DNA from: Bacteroidota bacterium
GTDB lineage: Bacteria; Bacteroidota; Bacteroidia; Chitinophagales; JADIYW01
Direction of reading: 5' to 3'
Length of the DNA stretch: 32,804 nucleotides
Assembly (NCBI GenBank): GCA_028288625.1
Contig: JAQBNI010000027.1
Span: 1-32,804, forward strand
In this document: one piece after another, positions 15,586 to 24,900 of the stretch
Numbering within the stretch: position 1 is the stretch's first letter
Layout of the letters: each line of letters begins with the position of its first letter
Program-made: the position numbers and the translations under genes
The notes under the pieces: generated by a model
The model's database searches: none
What the model saw: the letters and a program-made list of their open reading frames with translations, nothing else
What the model was told of the DNA's origin: nothing

Positions 15586-16917
15586 ATGATGAATTTTTTA
15601 ACCGTAATCCAGATCCTCCTGTTTATTGGCTTAGTTGGCGGCTCTTTTTTTGTAGCGATCCGTAAATTCAAAGAAATTTATGACAACGTAAATAAAGGAA
15701 GACCCGAACACATTCCATCTACTTTTTTCTTCAGGTTAAAAAGCATGCTACTGATTGCATTCGGACAAAAGAAAATGTTCAAGCTTACTTTTCCTGCATT
15801 CCTGCATCTTGTAATTTATGTTTCATTCGTGATCACACAAATTGAGCTGATAGAAATTTTTATTGATGGATTCACCGGCAATCACAGAATATTATACCAC
15901 GCATTTGAAGGAAACGCATTAGAAAAGCTATATGTATTTGTCATCAATTTTATCGAGATCTTATCGCTGTTAACTTTCTTTGTTACTATTCTTTTTATTT
16001 TACGGCGAACAACATTTAAAGTACGACGTTTTCAAATGCCTGAATTAAAAGGATGGCCATGGAAAGATGCATTGCTGATCCTTGCTTTTGAGCTCACATT
16101 GATCATTTTTATTTTTATGATGAACTCGGGAGACAGCGCATTGGAAATGAAAGAACACGGCAAAGATTATGGTTTCTTGTTGAGCGGACTTTTTGGAAAC
16201 ATGCTTACAGGTTTGCCAAATGGTGCTTTGTTTTTCATAGAAAAAACAGGATGGTGGGGACACTTATGTATGGTAATGACGTTCCTGGTTTATCTTCCTT
16301 ATTCAAAGCATTTACATATCCTGTTAGCTTTTCCGAATACTTATTTCACACGACCTGAACCGAAAGGTGAAATACACAATATGCCGGCGATCATGCATGA
16401 AGTCACATCGATGATCGATCCGAGTTATAAAGTTCCTGCGACTGACGGCGAAATAAAATTTGGTGCGAAAGACGTGTACGACCTTTCCTGGAAAAGCTTG
16501 CTCGATGCATATTCGTGTACGGAATGCGGGCGATGCACTGCAGCTTGTCCTGCAAATATTACGGGCAAAAAATTATCTCCGAGAAAAATTATGATGGATA
16601 CGCGCGACAGAATGGAAGATCTCACAAGGGGAAGAAAATTACACGGACCTGATTTTACGGATAATAAAAGTTTGCTCGGAGATTATATTACGAAGGAAGA
16701 ATTGCGTGCGTGCACAACCTGCAATGCGTGCGTGGAAGAATGCCCGGTGAGTATTAATCCATTGACGATCATTTTAGAGCTGAGAAGAAATATGATCATG
16801 GAAGAAGCGGATTCTCCTCCTGAATGGAATAATATGTTTTCGAATATGGAAAACAACCAGGCACCGTGGCAATTTTCTCCAAGCGACCGATTGAATTGGG
16901 CGAATGAAATGAATTAG
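15586..16917 (+). CDS. Membrane Fe-S oxidoreductase with two [4Fe-4S] motifs (HdrC/GlpC-like)
   Basis: This 443-residue protein has about five or six N-terminal hydrophobic helices (1-250), resembling the cytochrome-b-like NarI domain, with scattered histidines. A ferredoxin-type domain follows: C311-x2-C314-x2-C317-x3-C321 and C376-x2-C379-x2-C382-x3-C386. Such proteins pass electrons between a soluble partner and membrane quinone. The partner is very likely the CCG-domain protein encoded at 17361, with an S23 gene between them. The physiological donor is unknown. The last sense codon and the TAG stop form part of an inverted repeat whose other arm lies after the S23 gene. Confidence 0.9.
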   Translation: MMNFLTVIQILLFIGLVGGSFFVAIRKFKEIYDNVNKGRPEHIPSTFFFRLKSMLLIAFGQKKMFKLTFPAFLHLVIYVSFVITQIELIEIFIDGFTGNHRILYHAFEGNALEKLYVFVINFIEILSLLTFFVTILFILRRTTFKVRRFQMPELKGWPWKDALLILAFELTLIIFIFMMNSGDSALEMKEHGKDYGFLLSGLFGNMLTGLPNGALFFIEKTGWWGHLCMVMTFLVYLPYSKHLHILLAFPNTYFTRPEPKGEIHNMPAIMHEVTSMIDPSYKVPATDGEIKFGAKDVYDLSWKSLLDAYSCTECGRCTAACPANITGKKLSPRKIMMDTRDRMEDLTRGRKLHGPDFTDNKSLLGDYITKEELRACTTCNACVEECPVSINPLTIILELRRNMIMEEADSPPEWNNMFSNMENNQAPWQFSPSDRLNWANEMN

Positions 16918-17337
16918 AGAATTGGATGATTGTAGAATTATAGAATACTAGACATGAATACTAAATCAAAATTTGCGGATGAGTTAAAACAAAGAACCAA
17001 GAAATTTGCCGTGGATTCAATTCATCATTTTAGAAAGCTGCCAAAAACAGATGAAGCAAGAATAATAGGAAAACAATTTTTAAGATCGGCGACATCAGTT
17101 GCAGCAAATTATCGGGCAGTCTGCAGGGCAAGAAGCGATGCGGAATTCTATTCAAAATTATGTATCGTCGTTGAAGAAATAGATGAAACCGTTTTATGGT
17201 TAGAAATAATGGAAGAATCTGATATTGCCCAATCCAAATCCTTACTTAAAGAATCAGATGAACTCATGAGAATATTATCTGTTTCAAAGAGTACTGTTTC
17301 ATCCAAACTAAAGCCTTAATTCTACAATTCTCTAATT
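16912..17337. repeat. Inverted repeat bracketing the S23 gene
   Basis: The right arm, 17317-17337, is a 21-base sequence overlapping the TAA stop of the S23 gene. Its reverse complement equals the left arm, AATTAGAGAATTG (16912-16924) plus TAGAATTA (16933-16940), except that the left arm has eight extra bases, GATGATTG (16925-16932). The left arm overlaps the TAG stop of the upstream Fe-S gene. Pairing of the arms in mRNA would loop out the S23 ORF and bring the two Fe-S genes within about 25 bases of each other. The arms also belong to the iterated-word class of spacer sequence. Confidence 0.7.
16954..17319 (+). CDS. S23/Avd-type four-helix-bundle protein
   Basis: This 121-residue, wholly helical protein belongs to the S23 (23S rRNA intervening-sequence protein) family. 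It carries the family signature FLRSATSVAANYRAVCRARS followed by FYSKLCIVVEEIDETVLWLE. Relatives are encoded inside intervening sequences of 23S rRNA in several bacteria, and Avd proteins of diversity-generating retroelements share the fold. No reverse transcriptase or template/variable repeats are present here. It sits between two Fe-S genes that otherwise look like one operon, and it is bracketed by an inverted repeat. Its function is unknown, and its base use does not stand out by eye. Confidence 0.92.
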   Translation: MNTKSKFADELKQRTKKFAVDSIHHFRKLPKTDEARIIGKQFLRSATSVAANYRAVCRARSDAEFYSKLCIVVEEIDETVLWLEIMEESDIAQSKSLLKESDELMRILSVSKSTVSSKLKP

Positions 17338-17360
17338 AACCAATTCAACAATTATAAAAC

Positions 17361-18146
17361 ATGCAATACAAAGTTCCTGTGATGAGTGAAATGGTAGCGG
17401 AAGGAAAAATTCCTGATGTAGTATTCTGGATCGGTTGTGCAGGCAGTTTCGATCAGCGCGCACAGCGTGTAACCATTGCTTTCACAAAAATTCTAAATCA
17501 GCTTCAAATTAATTTCGCTGTGCTCGGCACGGAAGAAGCATGCACCGGCGATCCTGCAAGACGTGCGGGAAATGAATTTATTTTCCAGATGCTCGCACAG
17601 CAAAATGTTGCGACACTAAATAACTATGGCGTAAAGAAAATTGTATGCACTTGCCCGCATTGTTTCAATATCATCAAAAATGAATATCCGCAATTAGGAG
17701 GTAATTATGAAGTGATTCATCATTCTCAATACTTGCAGCAACTACTGAATGAAGGAAAATTAAAAGTGGAAGGAGGAGTATTTAAAGGCAAGCGAATTAC
17801 CTATCACGATTCCTGTTATCTCGGAAGAGCCAACGGAATTTATGAAGCGCCGCGTGACGTAATTGAAGCGCTAGATGCCGATCTTGTGGAGATCAACAAA
17901 TGCAGGACCACCGGTTTATGCTGCGGCGCAGGCGGCGCGCAGATGTGGAAGGAAGACGAGCCCGGCAGAAAACGCATCAACGAAGAACGCACCGAACAAT
18001 TGATGGAAGTATATCCTGATATTATTGCAGTAGCGTGTCCTTACTGCAACACGATGATCACGGATGGCGTAAAAGGAAAAGAAAAACAAGACGATATAAA
18101 AGTGGTAGATATTGCGGAACTAATTTCCAAAGCCAATAGTTATTGA
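17361..18146 (+). CDS. CCG-domain Fe-S oxidoreductase subunit (HdrB/GlpC-C/LutA-like)
   Basis: This 261-residue soluble protein has two cysteine-rich CCG-type modules. The first has C26, C61 and CTCPHC (96-101). The second has DSCYLGR (C152), LCCGAGG (C187-C188) and ACPYC (226-229). The set is typical of subunits that bind unusual [4Fe-4S] clusters, as in heterodisulfide reductase HdrB and the C-terminal half of GlpC. Together with the membrane ferredoxin protein at 15586 it forms a full HdrC-HdrB-like unit, here probably quinone-linked. The ATG lies 24 bases past the inverted-repeat arm. Confidence 0.9.
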   Translation: MQYKVPVMSEMVAEGKIPDVVFWIGCAGSFDQRAQRVTIAFTKILNQLQINFAVLGTEEACTGDPARRAGNEFIFQMLAQQNVATLNNYGVKKIVCTCPHCFNIIKNEYPQLGGNYEVIHHSQYLQQLLNEGKLKVEGGVFKGKRITYHDSCYLGRANGIYEAPRDVIEALDADLVEINKCRTTGLCCGAGGAQMWKEDEPGRKRINEERTEQLMEVYPDIIAVACPYCNTMITDGVKGKEKQDDIKVVDIAELISKANSY

Positions 18147-18152
18147 ATACGG

Positions 18153-18239
18153 TATTAAGTATTGCGTAGTGCGTATGAACCAATATGATATGTTTTACCA
18201 ATAAAAAAATATTGAATTAAGAATACCCAATACTAAATA
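18153..18239. repeat. Iterated-word spacer with complementary arms, no ORF inside
   Basis: In the 128-base spacer after the CCG gene, 18153-18168 (TATTAAGTATTGCGTA) and 18224-18239 (TACCCAATACTAAATA) are reverse complements at 14 of 16 positions and enclose 55 AT-rich bases. A second, shifted pairing exists between GTAGTGCGTA (18166-18175) and TACGAACTAC (18245-18254), 9/10. The rest is iterated ACTAAAT/ACTAACT words. No gene or RNA was recognised in it. Confidence 0.5.
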
Positions 18240-18274
18240 CGCTGTACGAACTACTAACTACTAAATTCAAGATT

Positions 18275-18763
18275 ATGCTTACTCCCTACCATATCATGCC
18301 TGAAACTTCGAAAGTCTGGGTCTACCAGGCAAACCGCAGTTTTACGCAGGATGAAGTCTGGGACATCAGCGATATTCTCGAGAATTTTGTAGATCAATGG
18401 AAATCACATCAGCGCGAAGTAAAAGGCTACGGCTCCCTTTACTACCGCCGTTTTTTAGTCTTGATGGCGGATGAAGATGCAACGGATGTCAGCGGTTGTT
18501 CTATCGACAGTTCCGTTAAGCTCATCCGCGAACTGGAACAGGCATACGACCTTAATTTTTTTGACAGGATGAAAGTCTGTTATAAAATTACAAAAGATCT
18601 TATCGGCAGTTTTCCTCTTCCAAAATTAAACGAAGTTATAGAAAGCGGAAAGATCAACGATGATACCATCATCTTTAATAATCTCGTATCCACAAAAAAA
18701 GAATTTGAAAGCAGCTGGGAAATTCCTTTTAAAAATTCCCCGTTAGCGAAACTCGTTATTTAA
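18275..18763 (+). CDS. Conserved-type Bacteroidota protein of unknown function
   Basis: This 162-residue cytosolic protein has no signal peptide or membrane helix. Similar proteins in Bacteroidota are sometimes labelled ABC transporter ATPase, but no Walker A, Walker B or signature motif is visible, so that label is not used here. The visible pattern is SKVWVYQANRSFTQDEV, WKSHQREVKGYGSLYYRRF and a cysteine in SGCSIDSSVKLIRELE. ATG 18275 is the first start; a second ATG lies seven codons in (MPETSKVW) and is equally plausible. It follows an iterated-word spacer and probably starts its own transcript. Confidence 0.82.
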   Translation: MLTPYHIMPETSKVWVYQANRSFTQDEVWDISDILENFVDQWKSHQREVKGYGSLYYRRFLVLMADEDATDVSGCSIDSSVKLIRELEQAYDLNFFDRMKVCYKITKDLIGSFPLPKLNEVIESGKINDDTIIFNNLVSTKKEFESSWEIPFKNSPLAKLVI

Positions 18764-18789
18764 CCAACTTTTTTTACTATTTTAGCTAC

Positions 18790-19389
18790 ATGCGAATTAA
18801 GATTCTATACCTGCTGATCGCTATTTTATTGATTTCAAGTTGCGCAAGACCTTATCGTAAAATAAATATTTCTTCTATTCCCTTTAAAGAAAATCGCGAA
18901 GAATTCAACATTAGTTATTCTGTTCGCCAGGGCGTTTTATACAACATGAAGGATTTCTTTTATGCAAAAAAGGAAATGAAAAAAAACATGAGCCTGATTG
19001 CCTTTAAGATCGTCAATAAATCAGAATTGCCTTTAAGGGTCAGCGATCTCCAGTTTTCCTGCGGCGCATCGGTACCTATTGCTCCAATTAAAGTAGATGA
19101 ATTTTACAACGAGTTAAAACAAAAAGCCGCATTGTACTGGTTGTATTCTGTAGGCGTAATGCCTTTCAGAAGAGGTCCGGCAAAACCATGGATCTATCTT
19201 CCGTTCGGAATTGTGATGGCAGGCGCAAATTTTGGTATCGCCTATCGCGCCAATAAAAAATTCAAAACCGATCTGAATTTATTAGACCTGACCAACAAAA
19301 TTATACAGCCCGGTGATAGCATCCGCGGTGTATTGCCTTTCAAAAATGTCGCTAACTGCGGAGATATTTTTATCACTAAAAGAGAATAA
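18790..19389 (+). CDS. Small lipoprotein of unknown function
   Basis: This 199-residue protein begins with a lipoprotein signal whose lipobox is LISSC, with the cysteine at residue 18. After it comes a beta-rich region (SYSVRQGVLYNMKDFFYAKKEMKKN is cut here at landmark level: SYSVRQGVLYNMKDFF). A hydrophobic stretch (about 129-155) contains RGPAKPWIYLPFGIVMAGA and could be a membrane or barrel segment. No family was recognised. It lies 26 bases after the preceding gene and six bases before the DUF3817 gene, so the three may be co-transcribed. A weak promoter-like TATTTTAG sits four bases before the ATG. Confidence 0.8.
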   Translation: MRIKILYLLIAILLISSCARPYRKINISSIPFKENREEFNISYSVRQGVLYNMKDFFYAKKEMKKNMSLIAFKIVNKSELPLRVSDLQFSCGASVPIAPIKVDEFYNELKQKAALYWLYSVGVMPFRRGPAKPWIYLPFGIVMAGANFGIAYRANKKFKTDLNLLDLTNKIIQPGDSIRGVLPFKNVANCGDIFITKRE

Positions 19390-19395
19390 TATAAA

Positions 19396-19704
19396 ATGGA
19401 AAACCAAGCAGCTCCTTCGAATATTCCTATTGAAAATACAACAAAGAACTTCTTAAGAATTGGTAAGGCAGAAGGTTATAGTTTTTTGATCTTACTGTTC
19501 ATCGCCATGCCCTTAAAATATATTGCGCACCACCCGGAATATGTGCGTATTGCCGGAACCATACACGGCATACTTTTTATTGCGTTCATTTACACTATCA
19601 TTCAGATGTACCACAGAGACTTACTCACCACAAAAAAATCAGCTTTTGCCCTGCTGATGTCTTTATTGCCATTTGGCACCTTTTTCCTGAAAAGATTACT
19701 ATAG
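19396..19704 (+). CDS. DUF3817 membrane protein
   Basis: This 102-residue integral membrane protein has about three hydrophobic helices. The pattern FLRIGKAEGYSFLILLFIAMPLKY, HxxEYVRIAGTIHGILFIAF and SLLPFGTFFLKRLL fits DUF3817, a small-membrane-protein family of unknown role. It lies six bases downstream of the lipoprotein gene and is probably in the same transcript. The 170 bases after it hold the promoter region of dnaK. Confidence 0.88.
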   Translation: MENQAAPSNIPIENTTKNFLRIGKAEGYSFLILLFIAMPLKYIAHHPEYVRIAGTIHGILFIAFIYTIIQMYHRDLLTTKKSAFALLMSLLPFGTFFLKRLL

Positions 19705-19874
19705 ACATCAAATTCTTTTTAAAAACTATTACTGATAGAGGCTGTTTTAATATGGCTGGAAGGGAGAAAAAATGCCTCGAAAAGGGATGTATATACCTGT
19801 CAAAGTGTCACTATTTATACCGTGGCATATAAGTTGTCAAACAGATAGTAATCTTAACCACGAAAACTTAAAAA

Positions 19875-21794
19875 ATGGGAAAAATAATAGGAATTGACTT
19901 AGGAACAACTAACTCTTGCGTCGCAGTAATGGAAGGCAGCGACCCTGTAGTAATTACAACTGATGAAGGAACAAGAACTTTGCCTTCCGTAGTGGGGTTT
20001 TTGGATAATGGCGAACGCAAGGTAGGTGCGCCTGCAAAGCGCCAGGCGATCACCAATCCGAAAAATACCGTGCACTCTATTAAGCGCTTTATGGGGAAAC
20101 ATTTCAGTGAGATTTCTGCTGAAAAAAAATATGTTTCTTATGATGTATCGCAGGGTGAAAATGATACGGTGAGGGTAAAGATCCATGACAGATTGTACAC
20201 CCCTCAGGAAATATCTGCCATCATTTTACAGAAGTGCAAGAAAATGGCGGAAGACTATTTAGGGCAAACTGTAACAGAAGCCGTGATCACGGTTCCTGCA
20301 TATTTTAATGACTCTGAACGTCATGCTACAAAGGAAGCAGGCTTAATTGCAGGACTGGATGTGAAGAGAATTATTAACGAGCCTACAGCAGCAGCTTTAG
20401 CTTATGGTTTGGATAAGGGTGGAAAAGATATGAAGATCGCTGTGTATGACTTAGGGGGCGGTACATTTGACGTTTCTATTCTTGAATTAGGTGGCGGTGT
20501 TTTTGAAGTGAAATCTACAAACGGAGACGTTCACTTAGGTGGTGATGATTTCGATCAGGAAATTATAAACTGGCTTTCTACAGAATTTCAAAATGAAGAA
20601 AGAGTAGACCTTCGCAAAGATCCGATGGCTTTACAAAGATTAAAGGAAGCTGCGGAAAAAGCGAAGATAGAATTATCTTCTGCAACGGAAACAGAGATCA
20701 ACTTACCTTATATTACTGCAGCAGATGGCGTACCAAAACACTTAGTGAAAAAATTATCGCGTGCTAAATTCGATCAGCTAACTGAAAAATTAGTTGAGCG
20801 TACTTTGGAACCGTGCAGAAAAGCAATAAAAGATTCTAATATTTCTACTTCAGAAATTGATGAAGTGATCCTCGTAGGTGGTTCTACACGTATACCGAAA
20901 ATCCAGGAAGTTGTAGAAAAATTCTTCGGCAAAAAACCAAGCAAGGGTGTAAATCCTGACGAAGTTGTAGCGATTGGCGCAGCAATACAAGGCGGCGTTT
21001 TAACGGGAGATGTAAAAGACGTTTTGTTGTTAGATGTTACGCCACTTTCTTTAGGGATTGAAACTTACGGCGGTGTATTTACAAAACTCATCGAAGCAAA
21101 CACAACGATACCGGCAAAAAAATCTGAAACTTTCTCAACAGCGTCAGACAGTCAACCTTCAGTGGAATTAAATGTACTGCAGGGTGAAAGACCAATGGCA
21201 AAAGACAATAAAAGTATCGGGCGTTTTCACCTCGACGGTATTCCACCTGCGCCGCGCGGCGTTCCGCAAATCGAAGTAACATTTGATATCGATGCGAACG
21301 GAATTCTAAACGTTGCAGCAAAAGATAAAGGAACAGGCAAGGAACAAAATATCCGTATCACTGCATCAACCGGCTTGAGCAAGGAAGAAATTGAAAAGAT
21401 GAAAGCGGAAGCAAAAGCAAATGAAGCGGTAGATAAAGAAGCGCGTGCGAAAGTAGATAAGCTGAACGAAGCGGATAACCTGGTGTTCCAGACGGAAAAG
21501 CAATTGAAAGAGTTTGGCGAGAAATTGCCTGCTGATAAAAAAGAGGCGGTTGAAAGTGCAGCTACTAAATTAAAAGAAGCGCACAAAAACCAGGATATGC
21601 CTGCTCTCGAAATTGCATTAACCGAACTGAATAATGCATGGCAGGCTGCTTCACAGGATCTGTATAATGCAACACAGGGCGCGGGACAACAGCAAGATGG
21701 TGATGCTACAGGCAACGGTGCTGATAATGGAAACACAGGCGGTGGCACTGCAGGCGAAAATGTAACAGATGCAGAATTTGAAGAAGTGAAATAA
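19875..21794 (+). CDS. dnaK: Hsp70 chaperone DnaK
   Basis: This 639-residue chaperone has normal length. The ATPase domain (about 1-380) starts [17 protein letters not shown], contains [13 protein letters not shown] and [13 protein letters not shown], and ends before the linker [15 protein letters not shown]. The substrate-binding beta domain and helical lid follow, with a glycine/glutamine-rich tail ending DAEFEEVK, the conserved DnaK C-terminus. It folds and protects proteins together with DnaJ and GrpE, which are not encoded here; the gene is monocistronic and followed by a strong terminator. No CIRCE element (TTAGCACTC-N9-GAGTGCTAA) was found upstream. Its 170-base upstream region has no consensus TAnnTTTG box. 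Confidence 0.98.
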   Translation: MGKIIGIDLGTTNSCVAVMEGSDPVVITTDEGTRTLPSVVGFLDNGERKVGAPAKRQAITNPKNTVHSIKRFMGKHFSEISAEKKYVSYDVSQGENDTVRVKIHDRLYTPQEISAIILQKCKKMAEDYLGQTVTEAVITVPAYFNDSERHATKEAGLIAGLDVKRIINEPTAAALAYGLDKGGKDMKIAVYDLGGGTFDVSILELGGGVFEVKSTNGDVHLGGDDFDQEIINWLSTEFQNEERVDLRKDPMALQRLKEAAEKAKIELSSATETEINLPYITAADGVPKHLVKKLSRAKFDQLTEKLVERTLEPCRKAIKDSNISTSEIDEVILVGGSTRIPKIQEVVEKFFGKKPSKGVNPDEVVAIGAAIQGGVLTGDVKDVLLLDVTPLSLGIETYGGVFTKLIEANTTIPAKKSETFSTASDSQPSVELNVLQGERPMAKDNKSIGRFHLDGIPPAPRGVPQIEVTFDIDANGILNVAAKDKGTGKEQNIRITASTGLSKEEIEKMKAEAKANEAVDKEARAKVDKLNEADNLVFQTEKQLKEFGEKLPADKKEAVESAATKLKEAHKNQDMPALEIALTELNNAWQAASQDLYNATQGAGQQQDGDATGNGADNGNTGGGTAGENVTDAEFEEVK

Positions 21795-21825
21795 TCATTT
21801 TAATTTTTATAATAGGTTTAGATTT

Positions 21826-21853
21826 ACCCGGCAGCAATGCCGGGTATTTTTTT
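21826..21853 (+). terminator. Intrinsic terminator of dnaK
   Basis: A perfect 8-bp stem, ACCCGGCA/TGCCGGGT (21826-21833 and 21838-21845), with loop GCAA, is followed by A and seven T. It lies 31 bases after the dnaK stop. Confidence 0.9.
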
Positions 21854-21953
21854 ATCCTTCCAATCTGATTCTCACTAAAACTTTATTTGTATTTTTTACA
21901 TCATTCCAACTTGATTGGAATCTTATGTCGAAGTGTTTTAAGAAATTACTGAA

Positions 21954-24900
21954 TTATCTCAGCAGCAATACTGTGCCTTTATAGGTCTTAACCTGGTCGT
22001 CCGGCATTTTCGCGATAAAGAAATAAGTGTAACTATCTACCTGGCTGTTCGCCCCTTTATAAGTGCCGTTCCAGCCGTGTGTTACATCTCCGGGAATGAA
22101 ATTCTGGGATTCAAATACAAGCTCACCCCAACGGTCGAAAACATCATATTGCAATACGAGCATTCCCCTGATATGGGATAACGGAACGAGGATATCATTG
22201 AGTCCATCTCCGTTGGGAGTAAATCCGGTTGGAATATACACATCGTAAAAACATTCCTTTTTAATTCTTACGGAATCCGAGTTAGTACAAACACTATCCG
22301 AAACCCTTACCGAATATAAACCGCCGGTAGTAACAAGAATTGAATTCGTGGTATCATTCGTACTCCATAAAACCGAATTGAAATTTCCGTTTCCTATAGA
22401 GAGTATAACACTGTCGCATATCGTAGTATCACTTCTTAAACTTAATACCGGAAGCGGAAATTGCTGAATAACGATCGTGTCTTTTTCGCTTCCGCATTGA
22501 TTTTTATTTTCAGCGATATATGTACCGGGTTTGTCAATAAGAATTTGCTGTCCTGTCTGACCGGTGCTCCACGTAGTATTGGCTTCTCCGGTAGTTAATT
22601 GTTTTGAAAAAGTACCGCAGAAAGAAGTATCATTTCCTAAAAATAAAGCATTAGGAGGATTGATGACATCAACAAAAATAGTATCTCTTACCGTACATGA
22701 TCCGTTTGAAACTTCCACCCAATACCTGTCTACCTGGCTTACCGTGATGGTTGGTGTTTGCTCACCATGTTTCCATAAATAAGTAATGCCCACTCCCGGA
22801 ACTCTTGCATTCAATACAATTGAATCTCCTATGCATATCGCAGTATCTCTTCCCAGTTCAAGGGGAATAGCAGCAGCGGTATTGATTACAATCGTGTCAG
22901 CAATTATGCCGCAGCTGTTCGAAGCTTTTGCAATATAAGTTCCGTTTTGTGAGATAGTAAAAGACGGACCAATAGATACCTGCGTTCCGTTGCGGAACCA
23001 TTTGGTCTGGTTGTTGCCTGTAGACAAAACCGTTGAAAAACTATCGCAATAAGTAGTATCGCTGCCAAGTGTCGAATTGAATGTCGGCGGAAATATTTCT
23101 CTCACTAAAATGGTATCACTTCCGGAACATCCGTTCTTCGTTACCTGCGCCCAATATTTTCCCGCAGATGAAATGACAATGAAATGTGTAATTTCTCCGG
23201 TACTCCATAAATAAGAATCATATCCTACCCCGGCGTCAAGACTTACTGTGCTGCCACTACAGATCGTTGTATTGCCACCAAAGCTGAAAACTAGTCCACT
23301 TGATTGGGTGATTATAATAGTGTCTGACACAGTGCCGCATGATCCTGTTATTCTTGCCCAATAAGTGCCCGGTTGAGTTATAGTAATTTGTGAGGCGGTA
23401 ACACCTGTACTCCATACCGTAGTATTATTTCCTGTAGATAATACCCTTGAAAAAACACCGCAATAATTAGTGTCTCTTCCAAGATTTATAGGTGGCTGCA
23501 ATGCAGATGGAGTGATACCTATCGTATCTGCAACATTTCCACAACTGCTGGTTATCGTAGCAATATATGTTCCCGTTTGCGTGATGTTAATTGAAGCACC
23601 GGTTGCATATGGCGTACCATTTCTTTGCCATGATGTAGTTGCATCACCGGTAGATAATGTTTTTGAAAATGTTCCGCAGAAGGATGTATCATTTCCTAAA
23701 TTAGGTTTAACAGGTTTAGGATTTACATTGATCGTGACACTTTTTACTGCAGTGCAAAAAGAATCTTTGGAGGTAATGTTGTAAATAACGCTATCCTTAG
23801 TGTTCCCCGTATTGGTTAATGTTTGATTGATTGTATTTCCGGTTCCCGCAGCTGCTCCTGTAATGTTTGTGCCTGCAGTTACCGTCCAGGAAAAAGTTGC
23901 AGTCGCATCGCTGCTGCTGTTATTGATAACTGCATTACTTCCGCTGCAAATAGTTGAATTTGGAGTTGTTGAAGTAACATCCAAACAGATCAATTTAAAT
24001 TTTATAGCGTTGGACACCGGTTGTGTTCCGTTCGGATGTGTAATTGCTTTTATATAATGAAATCCGGTATTGCAAAAATTCGTAGCAGGATTTGCAGAAC
24101 CGTCATTTGGAATATTATAAGTGATGGTTTGTGTTTTAAGAATTGAATCCAGCACAACACCGTTGCATTTATCTGCCGCGTTATTTTGTATACCGCCGTT
24201 TCCAACGGATGATGTGTCTGTATTAGTAAGATGAATGGCATAGTTACCATCGCCGGCATTCGGATTTGCCATATTAAAAGCCTGGAGCCCGCATCTGTCA
24301 TAGGTTAATTCATCTGAACAACCCGGAGTAAATATAAAAGTCGTCCTGTAACGCGTTCCCATTAAGTTAGCGCAAATCGGATTGCCGTTATTTACAAAAG
24401 AACCATTGTTTACACCTTGTGTACATGCATTCTGCAAAATATAAACCGGCTGGTTAGTGCTGCACAGGCTACTGAAATTATAAGGATAATCTGTTCCGTT
24501 TCCTGTAAAGACAATGACCAATGCATTTGCTGGAATAAAATCTGCCGGTCCCGCAGGAATTAAATTCGCTGCATTGCAGGTACCTGTTCTTAACAAGGTC
24601 ATGAGCGCAGCCGATGGTGTTTGAAAATTACATGCGCCGGCTCCCATATTGATATCGGTATTGGAAGGAAGATCTATTTGTAATGTGCTTGGCAAAAATC
24701 CTGCATTGCCCGAAGTGATGAGTATATATTCGTTTGCAGGTTCTGAGCGTCCAAGATCATTGCATGCATCAATGAAAATACCAAGTATCCTCGGGCAAAC
24801 GGAAACGATAGGATTTGATGTTGTATTCGAAGCATCAATATGTATAAATCCTATGCTGTCTCCCTGTCCGAGATAAGGATTGAATAAGGGATTAGTAGAC

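Noticed and set aside
16954-17319. Diversity-generating retroelement, suggested by an Avd-like four-helix-bundle protein
   Set aside because: No reverse transcriptase and no template/variable repeat pair occur in the window. The protein fits the general S23 family.
18275-18763. ABC transporter ATPase
   Set aside because: This label is attached to similar proteins, but the sequence has no Walker A, Walker B or ABC signature motif.
19823-19838. Sigma-54 promoter (TGGCAT-N5-TTGTC) before dnaK
   Set aside because: The -12 half is only a partial match to TTGCA, and the equivalent place upstream of groES does not match. groES instead has a full standard promoter.
19705-19874. CIRCE/HrcA operator before dnaK, and likewise before groES
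   Set aside because: No TTAGCACTC-N9-GAGTGCTAA or close variant is present at either gene.
19899-20186. Long antisense ORFs over dnaK, groEL and the T9SS genes (also 21227-21748 and 27803-28216)
   Set aside because: They are mirror frames of well-conserved genes, with no promoter, signal or recognisable domain of their own.
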